Shown: positions 33,588 through 42,052, counted from the first letter of the stretch. The stretch is 64,000 nucleotides of DNA from Desulfacinum hydrothermale DSM 13146 (GCF_900176285.1 NZ_FWXF01000007.1:62001-126000), one strand, 5' to 3'. Numbers and translations: made by a program. The notes: generated by a model not told the origin, from the sequence alone.

Positions 33588-34254
33588 TTCCCCCCCTTCC
33601 CATCCCCCGCTCAGAGCGCAGGCGCTTTCGAATCTCTTTTCCCACCTTGTGGGTCCGCTCCCAAACGCTTGATTGATCTTCAACGCGGCGGAACTTGTCC
33701 GGCGTGATACGGGCATCTTGGCCGAAGATCCAGGGGATGGCACTCATGGAGCACGTTTCGCCATATCCGCATACCATGCATTCCGGATTGCCGACAATCT
33801 TCAACGTTTCCAGAACCTCCATGCCTTCCAGGCGCAAGGCATGGGTGAGCTGACCAGCGGATTCGTCCAAGCCGGGGGCGCCTCGTCCGATGCCCGTGAC
33901 CACCGCCACGGCCAGCTTTCCCCTGTTCAGCCCATTCTGGTGGCGCAAAGAAAAGAGTCTTTCCAAAAACGCCTTGGTGAAGGCATCCAGCGACCCGTAG
34001 GGAGCATAACCGCCGACGACCACAGCGGCCGCCCCCTTCAGCTTCTCGGCAAGCGGCGGGAAGTCGTCCTTCACTTTGCACTGGTTATCGTCTTTGCAGC
34101 CGAGGCAGGCGATGCATGGTCTCACGTTCAGGCGACTGAGCTTAACGAATTCGAAGGGAAGCCCGCTGGCCTCCAGGACTTTCAACACCATCCGATCCGT
34201 GTTGCTGTTCCGAATCGGGCTCCCTGAGATTCCAATGATCGGGATGCGCGTCAT
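33550..34254 (-). CDS. Iron-sulfur flavoprotein (Isf-like NADPH-dependent FMN reductase)
   Basis: This 234-residue protein has a flavodoxin-like fold (IIGISGSPIRNSNTDRMV; VVVGGYAPYGSL) with the compact cluster motif PCIACLGCKDDNQC (Cys-x2-Cys-x2-Cys-x5-Cys) of iron-sulfur flavoproteins, which carry one [4Fe-4S] and one FMN. A second cysteine group (ECMVCGYGETC) follows in the C-terminal half. Isf proteins move electrons from ferredoxin and help in oxygen or peroxide detoxification in anaerobes. The ATG at 34254 has GAGGGG upstream. It is first in an operon with DUF1638 and Crp/Fnr genes. The C-terminal 35 residues, rich in Arg/Gly, extend into the next gene. Confidence 0.85.
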   Translation of the reverse strand: MTRIPIIGISGSPIRNSNTDRMVLKVLEASGLPFEFVKLSRLNVRPCIACLGCKDDNQCKVKDDFPPLAEKLKGAAAVVVGGYAPYGSLDAFTKAFLERLFSLRHQNGLNRGKLAVAVVTGIGRGAPGLDESAGQLTHALRLEGMEVLETLKIVGNPECMVCGYGETCSMSAIPWIFGQDARITPDKFRRVEDQSSVWERTHKVGKEIRKRLRSERGMGRGGNESPRGMPDFRG

Positions 34255-34446
34255 TTCGTTTCCCCTCTTTACCTGGAGATGACAGGTGCAATCCGTGATG
34301 GGCTACGCGTCAAACGATCGATCAACACCCTGGACTCCAGAAGGAGCAACCAGAGCCCCCCTTGGGATCACCTATCGGTCAAACCGGCTTTCCCCGTCCG
34401 TTGTCCCAGCCTTACGAGATGACCACGCCATCAAGAATCCGTTTGG

Positions 34447-34474
34447 GGGGGAAGGGCATCCAAGGCCCTTCCCC
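34447..34474 (-). terminator. Hairpin after the zinc-ribbon mini-gene
   Basis: Arms GGGGAAGGGC and GCCCTTCCCC form a perfect 10-bp stem with an 8-nt loop, 7 nt downstream of the small gene's stop. There is no T-run. It is a probable 3' end signal separating this gene from the flavoprotein operon. The remaining stretch to 34255 shows nothing else. Confidence 0.55.
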
Positions 34475-34481
34475 GTTGCGT

Positions 34482-34616
34482 TCACTTCTTTTCTTCTTGG
34501 TCTTTGCCTTTTTCTTCGGCCAGGACCACTTTCCTACCACACAGATCGCAACGCCCCTCTTCCGTAATGCAAGGCTGTTTCGGGGCCTCGCCTCCGCAGA
34601 TTCCACATTTCGGCAT
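34482..34616 (-). CDS. Zinc-ribbon mini-protein (44 residues)
   Basis: This 44-residue protein has two CxxC knuckles (MPKCGICGGEAPKQPC and RCDLCGRK), then a Lys/Glu-rich tail, and resembles a rubredoxin- or zinc-ribbon-like module. A near-perfect ribosome binding site, AAGGAGGTGATC, stands before the ATG at 34616, which makes this a convincing gene despite its size. It is probably a metal-binding accessory protein. No specific function is known to me. Confidence 0.8.
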   Translation of the reverse strand: MPKCGICGGEAPKQPCITEEGRCDLCGRKVVLAEEKGKDQEEKK

Positions 34617-35255
34617 GCTGATCACCTCCTTTCTTGGGATCTTTCCGTTCCACCCGATTTCAACAATAGAGGATCAAAGTCTATCTTTCTGTAGTCATTG
34701 CTACAAAGCTGGGAAAACTGATCTTTGTGGGAGGATTTCTCGACATTGAAAGCCGGGGGGCCTTTTGCTTTTTGGCAAGTCCAATAAGCCCAAATCTTGC
34801 CAATTTGCCCAAGGACCTGCGGCAGCTCATATCTTGCGCCCTTGGGGGAACGCCGACCGACGTATTGACACACACGCCGGGAAAGCGGATGGCACGAGAC
34901 ACCAGGTGCGCCGTCAATCACGGCCTGCTCGCCCGCAACGACTGCCTGAAATTACGACCGCTGACACGCATGGCCCTTTTTTCACACGGACACCCACGGC
35001 GCTAACTGGGTGCCATGCTCAGATCCCGCGAGAAATCTGGTCTTTAGGCACACAGAGTACCTTCGGTGCTCCCAGTCCCCTCTCCCCACGTCAAACGGCA
35101 AGCGACGGCCCAGGTATCAAGTGGTGGCAATGGTGAGCCTCCTGGGACTGGGGAGGCCATCCGCCCATTCACCGACCCCGGGGAGGCTCGTCTTCCAACC
35201 ACCTCCAGAGTATGCTAATCTTCCTGCATCAGAAAACATGCCCCCGGGGAGAGCC
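34617..35255. other. Intergenic stretch, no gene supported
   Basis: This 640-bp region has slightly lower GC. A 92-codon plus-strand frame opening with GTG at 34727 has a protein-like start, but its C-terminal part is unconvincing and it matches no family I know. The last part should hold the promoter of the Rpn-type gene. Confidence 0.35.
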
Positions 35256-36116
35256 ATGGGAAGCTATGATGCTGCGGTGAAGGTCATCTTGGGCCACTGC
35301 CGGCAGGCCGCCCTGGAATATTTCCTGGGCCTCCAGGTGGAGGGATCCGAGATCCTTGAATTGCCCCAGGAAACTGCCACTTTTAGGCGGAGCGATTTTC
35401 CCATCAGGGTCCGGACTTCCGATGGCCGGGTATTCGTGGTGCTCCTGGAGGTGCAGAGCCGTTGGGAGCGTGACCTTCCCCTGAGGCTTCTCGAATACGA
35501 CGCACGCTATCGGCTCAAGACGGGGTTATCGGTGCTTCCCGCCGTCTTGCTCCTCACTCCCAGCAGGGCCGTGGTGGAGAAGTACGAAGATGGGGGGCTT
35601 CGGTATGCGTTTCGGGTCATTTCCCTTGCGGCCATAGATGCCAGAGAGGTCTTGGACAAAGGTGATCCCTGTCTTTTCCCTTTTGTGGCTCTCATGAAGG
35701 GGGGAGTTGAGGTATTTGATGAGGCTGAGCGGTCCCTTACAGATGCGCTGCCGGCCGGGCCTCAAAGGGCGGATCTCCTCACCTGCATGGCCTTGTTGTC
35801 GGGGTTGGTGTCAAAGGAGTTGCCTCAAAGGCTTTTGAGCAGGAGGAAGGATATCATGATGGAGTCAGTGGCCTACGAGATGATCAAAAAAGAAGGCTAC
35901 GAGGAAGGGCTGCAGCAAGGCTTGCAGCAGGGCATGTTGGCGAATGCCCGGGAGATGGTGCTGGAGGCACTGGCGGAGCGTTTCGGGCTGATCCCCCGGG
36001 ATCTGGAAGAGCGGATCATGGCGATCGATTCGCGAAGGCAGATCAAGGAATTACTGCGGCACGCCCTGCGGGCTCAATCGCTCGATGAGTTCCAAAAGGT
36101 CCTCAACCGACCTTGA
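35256..36116 (+). CDS. Rpn/PD-(D/E)XK family nuclease-like protein (transposase-derived)
   Basis: This protein of about 286 residues is of the Rpn (recombination-promoting nuclease, YhgA-like) group. The PD-(D/E)XK core is visible as a Glu-x-Gln motif in VVLLEVQSRWERDLPLRLLE. It is followed by AYEMIKKEGYEEGLQQGLQQ, a Gln/Gly repeat typical of the C-terminal region, and a DUF4351-like end (VLEALAERFGLIPRDLEERI). Related proteins cut DNA and are usually mobile or phase-variable. The ATG at 35256 has GGGGAG upstream; ATG 35238 would add six residues. No transposon ends are evident. Confidence 0.82.
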   Translation: MGSYDAAVKVILGHCRQAALEYFLGLQVEGSEILELPQETATFRRSDFPIRVRTSDGRVFVVLLEVQSRWERDLPLRLLEYDARYRLKTGLSVLPAVLLLTPSRAVVEKYEDGGLRYAFRVISLAAIDAREVLDKGDPCLFPFVALMKGGVEVFDEAERSLTDALPAGPQRADLLTCMALLSGLVSKELPQRLLSRRKDIMMESVAYEMIKKEGYEEGLQQGLQQGMLANAREMVLEALAERFGLIPRDLEERIMAIDSRRQIKELLRHALRAQSLDEFQKVLNRP

Positions 36117-36307
36117 ACTCTGGCTTCCTCATTGCTCCTACGGCACCGGATCCCCAACCACCTCAGACCCGGGGCCGATGACACGCCCAAACCACGCCAT
36201 TCCGGGCGTACACCCAGGATTTAAGAATACCCTGGCTCTTCAGGGGGCACCTTTCCAGTAAAATAGACACACGATAGGTTTACGATGCAGAAATGTGGGA
36301 GGTGTCC

Positions 36308-36460
36308 ATGAGCCTGAAGAACTGGAGCGGCTTTTTCTGGGATGGCAAGCCGCGGCAGGCCCACGACGGCAGACATTGCGGCAGGAGCTCACATTTTTCG
36401 GCCTTTGGGAGCCCGGGGGCTCATGTTACAACTCTTCCATCTGCTGGAAGCGCGGTTTAA
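36308..36460 (+). CDS. Possible small ORF (50 residues)
   Basis: The ATG at 36308 follows GGGAGG at ideal spacing and opens 50 codons (MSLKNWSGFFWDGKPRQAHD onward) that end 20 nt before the DUF2845 gene. The composition (many Gly, Ser, His, Arg) is not typical of a folded protein. It may be a leader peptide coupled to the next gene or chance. Confidence 0.3.
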   Translation: MSLKNWSGFFWDGKPRQAHDGRHCGRSSHFSAFGSPGAHVTTLPSAGSAV

Positions 36461-36480
36461 GGAAAATGGAGCGGCTTTCC

Positions 36481-36873
36481 ATGAGTCAATCTCCAATCCC
36501 GACGCATATTGGGCGTCCCTGGGCAGGTCGCCCCGGAAAGGTCCGGCGGTGGCTCCCGTTTTTCCTCCTTGGTCTGATGGTATGTGTGTTTTTCGGGACC
36601 TTTGGCGCCGGAGCGCAAGATTCCCTGTTCGCCCTTCGCTGCTCGGGCCGACTGGTCCGGATCGGTGACTCCAAGGTGGATGTGTTGGCCAAGTGCGGCC
36701 CTCCGCTCTATGAGCAGTTCGTCGGGGAACGCAAGATCCGAACCCGTTTTGGCCACGACAAGCTGATTCTGGAAGACTGGATCTACAACTTCGGTCCCAC
36801 CGATTTCATCCATATTCTTCGCTTCGAGGGAAGTCGGCTGGTGGAGATCCTTCGGGGCGAAAGGGGATATTAG
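36481..36873 (+). CDS. DUF2845 secreted protein
   Basis: This protein of about 130 residues has a membrane/signal segment (WLPFFLLGLMVCVFFGTFGA) and a DUF2845 domain (LRCSGRLVRIGDSKVDVLAK, CGPP, EDWIYNFGPTDFIHILRFEG, LVEILRGERGY). The family is periplasmic and of unknown function, common in Proteobacteria. I chose the ATG at 36481, with GGAG about 9 nt upstream; ATG 36466 is in frame. It has its own promoter region with A/T-rich sequence near 36260. Confidence 0.8.
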   Translation: MSQSPIPTHIGRPWAGRPGKVRRWLPFFLLGLMVCVFFGTFGAGAQDSLFALRCSGRLVRIGDSKVDVLAKCGPPLYEQFVGERKIRTRFGHDKLILEDWIYNFGPTDFIHILRFEGSRLVEILRGERGY

Positions 36874-37127
36874 GATCTGGCCTGAAAACGCTGGGGGTGA
36901 GCACATTTTTTCTGGCGCAGCCCTTCAGGGCCGCGCAAGGGCCCCCGGAGGTCGCCTGGGCCGCCGGGTTCGGCCTTGCCACTTCCTGATGTTCCCATGA
37001 CCCCTTTCGGCGGGGCTGGAGCCCAGCTGCCACGAAGGCAATGGAAGTTTCCCTGCATCTTGAGCCGCGGAACCAGGCTCGGAAAAGCTCGATCCAACGC
37101 CGTTTCGCCCGATCCCCTCAGGTTCTC

Positions 37128-37159
37128 AAAAAAAAGCCGGGGGCCGGAGGCCCCCGGCT
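37128..37159 (-). terminator. Intrinsic terminator of the hao-type operon
   Basis: On the minus strand the stem AGCCGGGGGC with GCCCCCGGCT and a 4-nt loop is followed by a run of eight T. This is a classic rho-independent terminator 25 nt after the cytochrome stop codon. Confidence 0.92.
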
Positions 37160-37183
37160 GATCGGTTTGCGTGCAGGTTGGGC

Positions 37184-38578
37184 CTACGGACCCACCTGCT
37201 GGTAGGGTTCGGTCTTTCCCGTGGCGTTGGGATAGTCCGTGGCCTTGTAGGCCTTCTGGTTGGTTTCCACCAGGTGGCGCGCCTCTTCCATGAAGTTGTT
37301 ATAGCGTTTTTTGCACTCATAGAAGCCGTGCCACCAGGAGTAGTCGGGCGCCATCATGGCCGCGCCCATACGGGCCCGCCGGCCTTCGTGGTGCCACAGC
37401 TCGTAATATTCCACCTCCAGGCGTTCATCGAAGAACCTGGTCTTGTCCAGCAGGCCCTTGGCGTAGAGCTCATCCAGCATGGCCTTGGCCGGCTTGAAAT
37501 AGACGTCGTTGTATTCCTGGACCACCTTGTCCATCTTCACGTAGTGGTCCGTCACCCAGGTCTTGCCGTGGCACTGCATGCAGATGGCCTGCATCTTTTC
37601 CCGCTCCACCTGCCAGTTGGTCTGCGCCGGCAGGGGCTTGAAGTCCGAGGGGCGCACGGTCAGCGGCGCCTGGAGCTCCCACGACAGCCGTTCGGTCACG
37701 TCATGGGTGGTGAGCACCGTTCCGGCTCCGGACATGTGGCATGAGGCGCACGTGGGACCCCGGAAGTCCACGCCCGGAGTCCAGGTGCCCGGAGCGGCGT
37801 TCCAGTTGTACTCATCCCCGAAGGCCGTGTAGATATCTCCGTGTTTGGATTCCATGTAGATCTCGATCTGCGGGTGGTCCGGGCCCAAGTGACATTGGCC
37901 GCAGGCCTCGGGCTTTCGCGCTTCCATGACGGAAAAGCGGTGGCGCGTGTGGCAGCTGGTGCAGCTGCCCTTGCTCCCGTCCAGGTTGATGCGGCCCACA
38001 CCCACGTTGGGCCAACTGGCAGGATCCAGCTTGCCGTCCTTCATACGAACCACCGTGCCGTGGCAGTGGAAGCAGCCGGCCTCCCGTTCCGTGTCGCTGT
38101 TCATGCCCAGCTTCAACCACGGGTCGATCTTCCAAATGATCTCCCGGGTGTTGGCGTGCTTGCTCCGGCTGTATTGCTTCGCCTCGTCCGGATGGCACCG
38201 GGAACAATCCTTGGGCGTTACCACGGCGGCCACCGGCACCCGATATTCCTTGGTGCCGTAAGGCACATCGGAGCGCTCATACTGCTTGTAGTGATCCGGA
38301 CTCACGTCCGGATCGAATTCTTCGGCCTGATGGCAGTCCAGGCACGTGATATTGGCACTGGCGTGGCGGCTGTGGGTCCAGTCGGAAAAGATTCCCGGAC
38401 TCTCCCGGCGATGGCATTCCAGGCAGGCCACGGCCTCCTTGGGCATGGAACGCTCGATGCGAAACTCCTTGGCCTTGGGAAGGTTCACGGTCGTCTGCGC
38501 CCAGACCAACGCCGCCGTAGCCAAAACCATCCCCACGACCAAAACCGGCCCCTTCCACGAAACGCGTCGTCTTTTCAT
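37184..38578 (-). CDS. Octaheme hydroxylamine-oxidoreductase-like cytochrome c
   Basis: This 464-residue secreted multiheme cytochrome has a signal peptide (VLVVGMVLATAALVWA) and eight CxxCH heme sites: CLECH, CLDCH, CSRCH, CFHCH, CTSCH, CGQCH, CASCH and CMQCH. The order, spacing and His/Trp-rich end (YELWHHEGRRARMGAAMMAP) are those of the Hao family. In non-ammonia oxidisers such proteins are thought to reduce nitrite or hydroxylamine to ammonium, or to handle related N-oxides. The ATG at 38578 has a G-rich site 7 nt upstream. It follows a NapC/NrfH-type quinol-oxidising partner by 38 nt, so electrons probably come from the quinol pool. A strong terminator ends the operon. Confidence 0.9.
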   Translation of the reverse strand: MKRRRVSWKGPVLVVGMVLATAALVWAQTTVNLPKAKEFRIERSMPKEAVACLECHRRESPGIFSDWTHSRHASANITCLDCHQAEEFDPDVSPDHYKQYERSDVPYGTKEYRVPVAAVVTPKDCSRCHPDEAKQYSRSKHANTREIIWKIDPWLKLGMNSDTEREAGCFHCHGTVVRMKDGKLDPASWPNVGVGRINLDGSKGSCTSCHTRHRFSVMEARKPEACGQCHLGPDHPQIEIYMESKHGDIYTAFGDEYNWNAAPGTWTPGVDFRGPTCASCHMSGAGTVLTTHDVTERLSWELQAPLTVRPSDFKPLPAQTNWQVEREKMQAICMQCHGKTWVTDHYVKMDKVVQEYNDVYFKPAKAMLDELYAKGLLDKTRFFDERLEVEYYELWHHEGRRARMGAAMMAPDYSWWHGFYECKKRYNNFMEEARHLVETNQKAYKATDYPNATGKTEPYQQVGP

Positions 38579-38616
38579 GGCAGATCCCCCCTTGTGCCTC
38601 CTACGGCGGTTCAAAC

Positions 38617-39174
38617 CTACAGGCCCAATCCCCTGTAGTTTCCTTCCAACTGTTTGTAGGCGAAATGATCCCGCGCCACGTGCACCAGGTTGCGATGACA
38701 GTCCACGCAGCGTTTTTCATAGCCCGGCCGCGGATAGAGGACCGAACGATGGGCCAGCATGGCCCCCCGCTTTTCCGGCATATACAGGATGTTTCGATGG
38801 CATTTCTGACACTGGGCGTTCTTGAAAGAGGCGTAGGCGGTCTCCCGCGCCTTGGCGTGATCGTAGGCGTCGGGCCCTTCCGTGAAATGAACGAAGATAT
38901 CTTTGATGCCGTGTATGGTCTTGGCGTAGAAGAACTCCACGGTGTCATGGGGCGCCGGCAGGTGGCAGTCCATGCAGTCGGCCACGAAGCCCTGGGCGTT
39001 GTTGGTGTGGGTGGACGTCTTCCAGGTGTTGTAGGCGAAGCGGATCTCGTGGCAGGAGGCGCAAAACTGGGGTGTGGAGGTGCGCACCATGGTGTAGTAG
39101 GTCATGGAAAAGAGAGGGAATCCCAGCACGATGCCCACGCCGATCCAAAGCAAGGCCTTGACCCAACGTCTCAT
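38617..39174 (-). CDS. NapC/NrfH-type tetraheme cytochrome c (quinol dehydrogenase)
   Basis: This 185-residue protein has an N-terminal membrane anchor (LLWIGVGIVLGFPLFSMTYY) and four heme sites (CASCH, CMDCH, CQKCH, CVDCH). The signature of the NapC/NirT/NrfH family is clear (QFCASCHEIRFAYNTWKTST). Such proteins take electrons from quinol and feed a periplasmic reductase, here the octaheme cytochrome encoded next. GGAGG is 6 nt before the ATG at 39174. A TetR-type gene 108 nt upstream is in the same direction. Confidence 0.92.
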   Translation of the reverse strand: MRRWVKALLWIGVGIVLGFPLFSMTYYTMVRTSTPQFCASCHEIRFAYNTWKTSTHTNNAQGFVADCMDCHLPAPHDTVEFFYAKTIHGIKDIFVHFTEGPDAYDHAKARETAYASFKNAQCQKCHRNILYMPEKRGAMLAHRSVLYPRPGYEKRCVDCHRNLVHVARDHFAYKQLEGNYRGLGL

Positions 39175-39282
39175 CTTCGCCCTCCTTTCCCCCGTCGGAT
39201 CCTCTCCGCCCGTCCCATCCCGTGTGGGCGGCCCATTGGCGATGAAGGAAGCGCTCGTGGCAACAGCCTGCCGCCCCGCCCC

Positions 39283-39909
39283 TCATTTCGCACACAGGCA
39301 CTCCCGGTACAGACTCCACGCGGCCCGGGCATGCTGGATCAAATCGAAGCGTCCCTCGCTGGCGTGCCACAAAATGGCCGCCGGCTGCACGATCCCCAAA
39401 AACATGAGAGCGGCGGCCTCCGGCTTCACGTCCCGCCGGATCTCCCCGTTTTCCTGGCCCTCGGCCACAAGAGCCGCCACGCGCATCACGTGTTCCTGGA
39501 TCACTTCCGCCAAGCGGGCGCGGCGTCCCGGCGCATCCCCCACGATCTCCTCGCTGAAAAGGATCCGCGGGATGGCCTGGTGCGCCGTGATGAGCTCAAC
39601 GTGCCGCGCCAGGAGCGCATCCAGGCGCGACAGGGCCGAAAAGTGCTCCCTGCAGACCTTTTCCACATGGTCCACCAACCGCTCCCGAACCAATTCCAGC
39701 ACCGCATCCAGGATGGCGTCCTTGCTGGGATAGTGCCGGTAGAGCGCCGAAGGCACCACCCCCACCTCCGCCGCAAGCCGGCTCACGCTCAGCTTCTTGA
39801 GACCCTCCCGGTTGGCGAGGTGTAGGGCCGCTTGCGCGATGTCATCTTTTCTCGTTTTCGAATGCGTGTAATGTTTGAAACCTGTCCCATGACGTGAATT
39901 TCTTTTCAC
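39283..39909 (-). CDS. TetR family repressor
   Basis: This protein of about 208 residues has an N-terminal TetR helix-turn-helix (IAQAALHLANREGLKKLSVS, LAAEVGVVPSALYRHYPSKD) and a variable ligand-binding C-terminal domain (WHASEGRFDLIQHARAAWSL). No ATG precedes the DNA-binding domain. GTG 39909 with AGGGA upstream is my choice, and TTG 39942 is possible. It lies between the cytochrome operon (same direction) and divergent cooS, so it may control either. A palindrome over the cooS start region is a candidate target. Confidence 0.78.
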   Translation of the reverse strand: MKRNSRHGTGFKHYTHSKTRKDDIAQAALHLANREGLKKLSVSRLAAEVGVVPSALYRHYPSKDAILDAVLELVRERLVDHVEKVCREHFSALSRLDALLARHVELITAHQAIPRILFSEEIVGDAPGRRARLAEVIQEHVMRVAALVAEGQENGEIRRDVKPEAAALMFLGIVQPAAILWHASEGRFDLIQHARAAWSLYRECLCAK

Positions 39910-40002
39910 TTTAGCCGACTTCCCTGATCCTGTCCAAGGCAATTTGTTGCAGTTTCGTGGCTGGGCGCACCTTCCCTTGGGGATGCCCGGCGTCGTTTCA
40001 TC

Positions 40003-40048
40003 TTGACTTACCCACGGGTCGCCGTTCCAATAGTGAAAAGGCTTTCAC
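40003..40048 (+). promoter_or_regulatory. cooS promoter with palindromic operator
   Basis: TTGACT (40003-40008), a 17-nt spacer and TCCAAT (40026-40031) form a plausible sigma-70 promoter. Right behind it lies the perfect inverted repeat GTGAAAAGGCTTTCAC (40033-40048) over the expected transcription start, a position suited to a repressor. The half-site spacing does not fit CRP, FNR or CooA sites. Confidence 0.6.
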
Positions 40049-40104
40049 AACCCGAAGAGTTCCAGAAACGACCCGATTTTTGTCTTTAACACGGAGGATG
40101 CGCC

Positions 40105-42009
40105 ATGGAAAAGGAACGATTGTCCTACCACCAGTCCGTACAAAAAATGGTGGAGCGGATCCGGGCCGATGGGATGACCAACGTTTGGGATCGCTTTGCG
40201 GCTCAAGGGTTGGGAAATGATCCCGACAAACGCTGTCCCTTCTGCATGGGCGGTGTGCGGTGCGATCTCTGCTCCAACGGCCCGTGCCGGGCGGACGCCC
40301 AAAAGGACAAACGGGGCGTGTGCGGCATCAAGGCAGACGGCATGGCCATGCGCATGATGCTTCTTCGAAACATCCTGGGGACCTCCACCTACCACTACCA
40401 CACGGAACAGACCCTGCGCACGCTTCGGGCCACGGTCCAGGGCCAGAGCCCTTTTTCCATCCGCGAACCGGAAAAGCTCCTGAACTTCGCCCAGCGTCTG
40501 GGGCTGGACACCTCCGGGTCCCCGGAGGACGTGGCGGCTCGCCTTTGCGATTTCGCCCAATCCGACTTTCAACGCCTGGCCCATGAACCCAGCCTGATTG
40601 TGGAGCGCCTGGCTCCGGCCGACAGGAAAGAGTGCTGGCGGAAGCTGGACATCTTTCCCGGAGGCATCTACGGCGAGATGCTTCGAGCCACCAGTTCCTG
40701 CCTCACCAACGTGGACGGCTACTACGTGAGCCTGGCTCTCAAGGCCATGCGCATGGGCATCGCCATGGCTTACCAAAGCCAGATCATCAATGAATATTGC
40801 CAGGACATCCTGTTCGGCATTCCACGGCCCCATCGTATGCGTGTGGACCTGGGCGTTTTGGATCCCGCCTATGTGAACGTGGTGCCCAACGGCCACGAGC
40901 CCTTCCTGGGCTTTGCCATGGTGCAGCTGGCGCGGGATCCCCAATGGCAAGAGAAGGCCCGGGCCGCCGGTGCCAAGGGCCTTCGGGTGATCGCCTCCAT
41001 CGAGACGGGTCAGGAGATGATCCAGCGCTGGGAAATGGATGACGTCTTCTATGGCTTCACCGGCAACTGGATCATGCAGGAGGCCGTGCTGGCCAGCGGC
41101 TGCGTGGATCTTTTCGCCTGCGACATGAACTGTTCCATGCCCGTGGACCCCCTCTATGCGGAAAAGTACCATTTCAAGCTCATCCCCGTGAGCGACCTGG
41201 TGGCCTTTGAAGGCGTTTCCGAGCGCCTGGACTACGTGCCGGAAGAGGCCAAGGACCAGGCGGCGCAGCTTCTGGAAATGGCCATTGCCAATTTCCCCCA
41301 ACGGCGCCAAAAGGTGGAACCGGTGACCGGGCTCCGCACGGGCCAGGCCGTGGTGGGCTTTTCCACGGAAAGCATCCTGGACGCCCTGGGCGGCAGCCTG
41401 GATCCCCTGCTGGACGCCATGAAGAAAGGGGCGATCCGGGGCGTGGCAGGCTTTGTTTCGTGCACCACACTGAGGGACACCGGTCAGGACGTGCACAGTG
41501 TGCGCATGGCCAAGGAACTCATCAAGCGAGACATCCTGGTGCTTTCCATGGGATGCGGCAACGCGGCGCTTCAGGTGGCGGGGCTGTGCCTGCCGGAAGC
41601 CAAGGACCTGGCAGGACCGGGGCTTAAGGCGGTCTGCGAAGCCCTGGGCGTACCCCCGGTTTTGAGCTACGGCACCTGTACCGATACGGGACGGTGCGCC
41701 GATCTGGTGGCGGCCGTTTCCACCGCCCTGGGCGGTGTGGCCATCCCCGACCTGCCCGTGGTGGTGGCGGCTCCCGAATACATGGAGCAAAAAGCGACCA
41801 TCGACGCCATATTCGCCTTGGCCTTCGGTCTCTACACGTACGTGAACCCCATCCCCAACGTGACGGGCGCTCCCAACCTGGTGAAGCTCCTGACAGAAGA
41901 GCTTTCGGACGTGACGGGCGGACTTCTCAATGTGAACCCCCATCCCGAAGAGGCCGCCGACGCCCTGCTGGATCACATCGAAAAAAACCGGAAAAAGCTC
42001 GGCATCTAA
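40105..42009 (+). CDS. cooS: Anaerobic Ni-Fe carbon monoxide dehydrogenase family protein
   Basis: This 634-residue CooS-type protein is normally a catalyst of CO + H2O to CO2 + 2 electrons and is cytoplasmic. The N-terminus carries the cluster B/D cysteines (CPFCMGGVRCDLCSNGPCR, then RGVCG). Of the C-cluster ligands, the His (VPNGHEPF) and four Cys (FACDMNCSMP, GFVSCTT, SMGCGN, SYGTCTD) are there. At the usual GICCTGNE site, however, this protein reads ASIETGQE, with Glu300 where the iron-binding Cys should be. The function may therefore differ from classical CO oxidation. No cooC, cooF or acs genes are adjacent. The start ATG 40105 is preceded by GGAGG. Transcription is likely from the 40003 promoter. 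Confidence 0.9.
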   Translation: MEKERLSYHQSVQKMVERIRADGMTNVWDRFAAQGLGNDPDKRCPFCMGGVRCDLCSNGPCRADAQKDKRGVCGIKADGMAMRMMLLRNILGTSTYHYHTEQTLRTLRATVQGQSPFSIREPEKLLNFAQRLGLDTSGSPEDVAARLCDFAQSDFQRLAHEPSLIVERLAPADRKECWRKLDIFPGGIYGEMLRATSSCLTNVDGYYVSLALKAMRMGIAMAYQSQIINEYCQDILFGIPRPHRMRVDLGVLDPAYVNVVPNGHEPFLGFAMVQLARDPQWQEKARAAGAKGLRVIASIETGQEMIQRWEMDDVFYGFTGNWIMQEAVLASGCVDLFACDMNCSMPVDPLYAEKYHFKLIPVSDLVAFEGVSERLDYVPEEAKDQAAQLLEMAIANFPQRRQKVEPVTGLRTGQAVVGFSTESILDALGGSLDPLLDAMKKGAIRGVAGFVSCTTLRDTGQDVHSVRMAKELIKRDILVLSMGCGNAALQVAGLCLPEAKDLAGPGLKAVCEALGVPPVLSYGTCTDTGRCADLVAAVSTALGGVAIPDLPVVVAAPEYMEQKATIDAIFALAFGLYTYVNPIPNVTGAPNLVKLLTEELSDVTGGLLNVNPHPEEAADALLDHIEKNRKKLGI

Positions 42010-42052
42010 CGGCGACCATCCCCCGGGCATTGGGCGCCCGGCCTAACGGCAC

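Noticed and set aside
34727-35005. 92-codon plus-strand frame as a gene
   Set aside because: GTG start, no convincing ribosome binding site, no domain, and an unconvincing C-terminal half.
40033-40048. Palindrome as a CRP, FNR or CooA site
   Set aside because: The conserved half-sites are spaced 8 bases apart, which does not match the 6-base spacing of those regulators.
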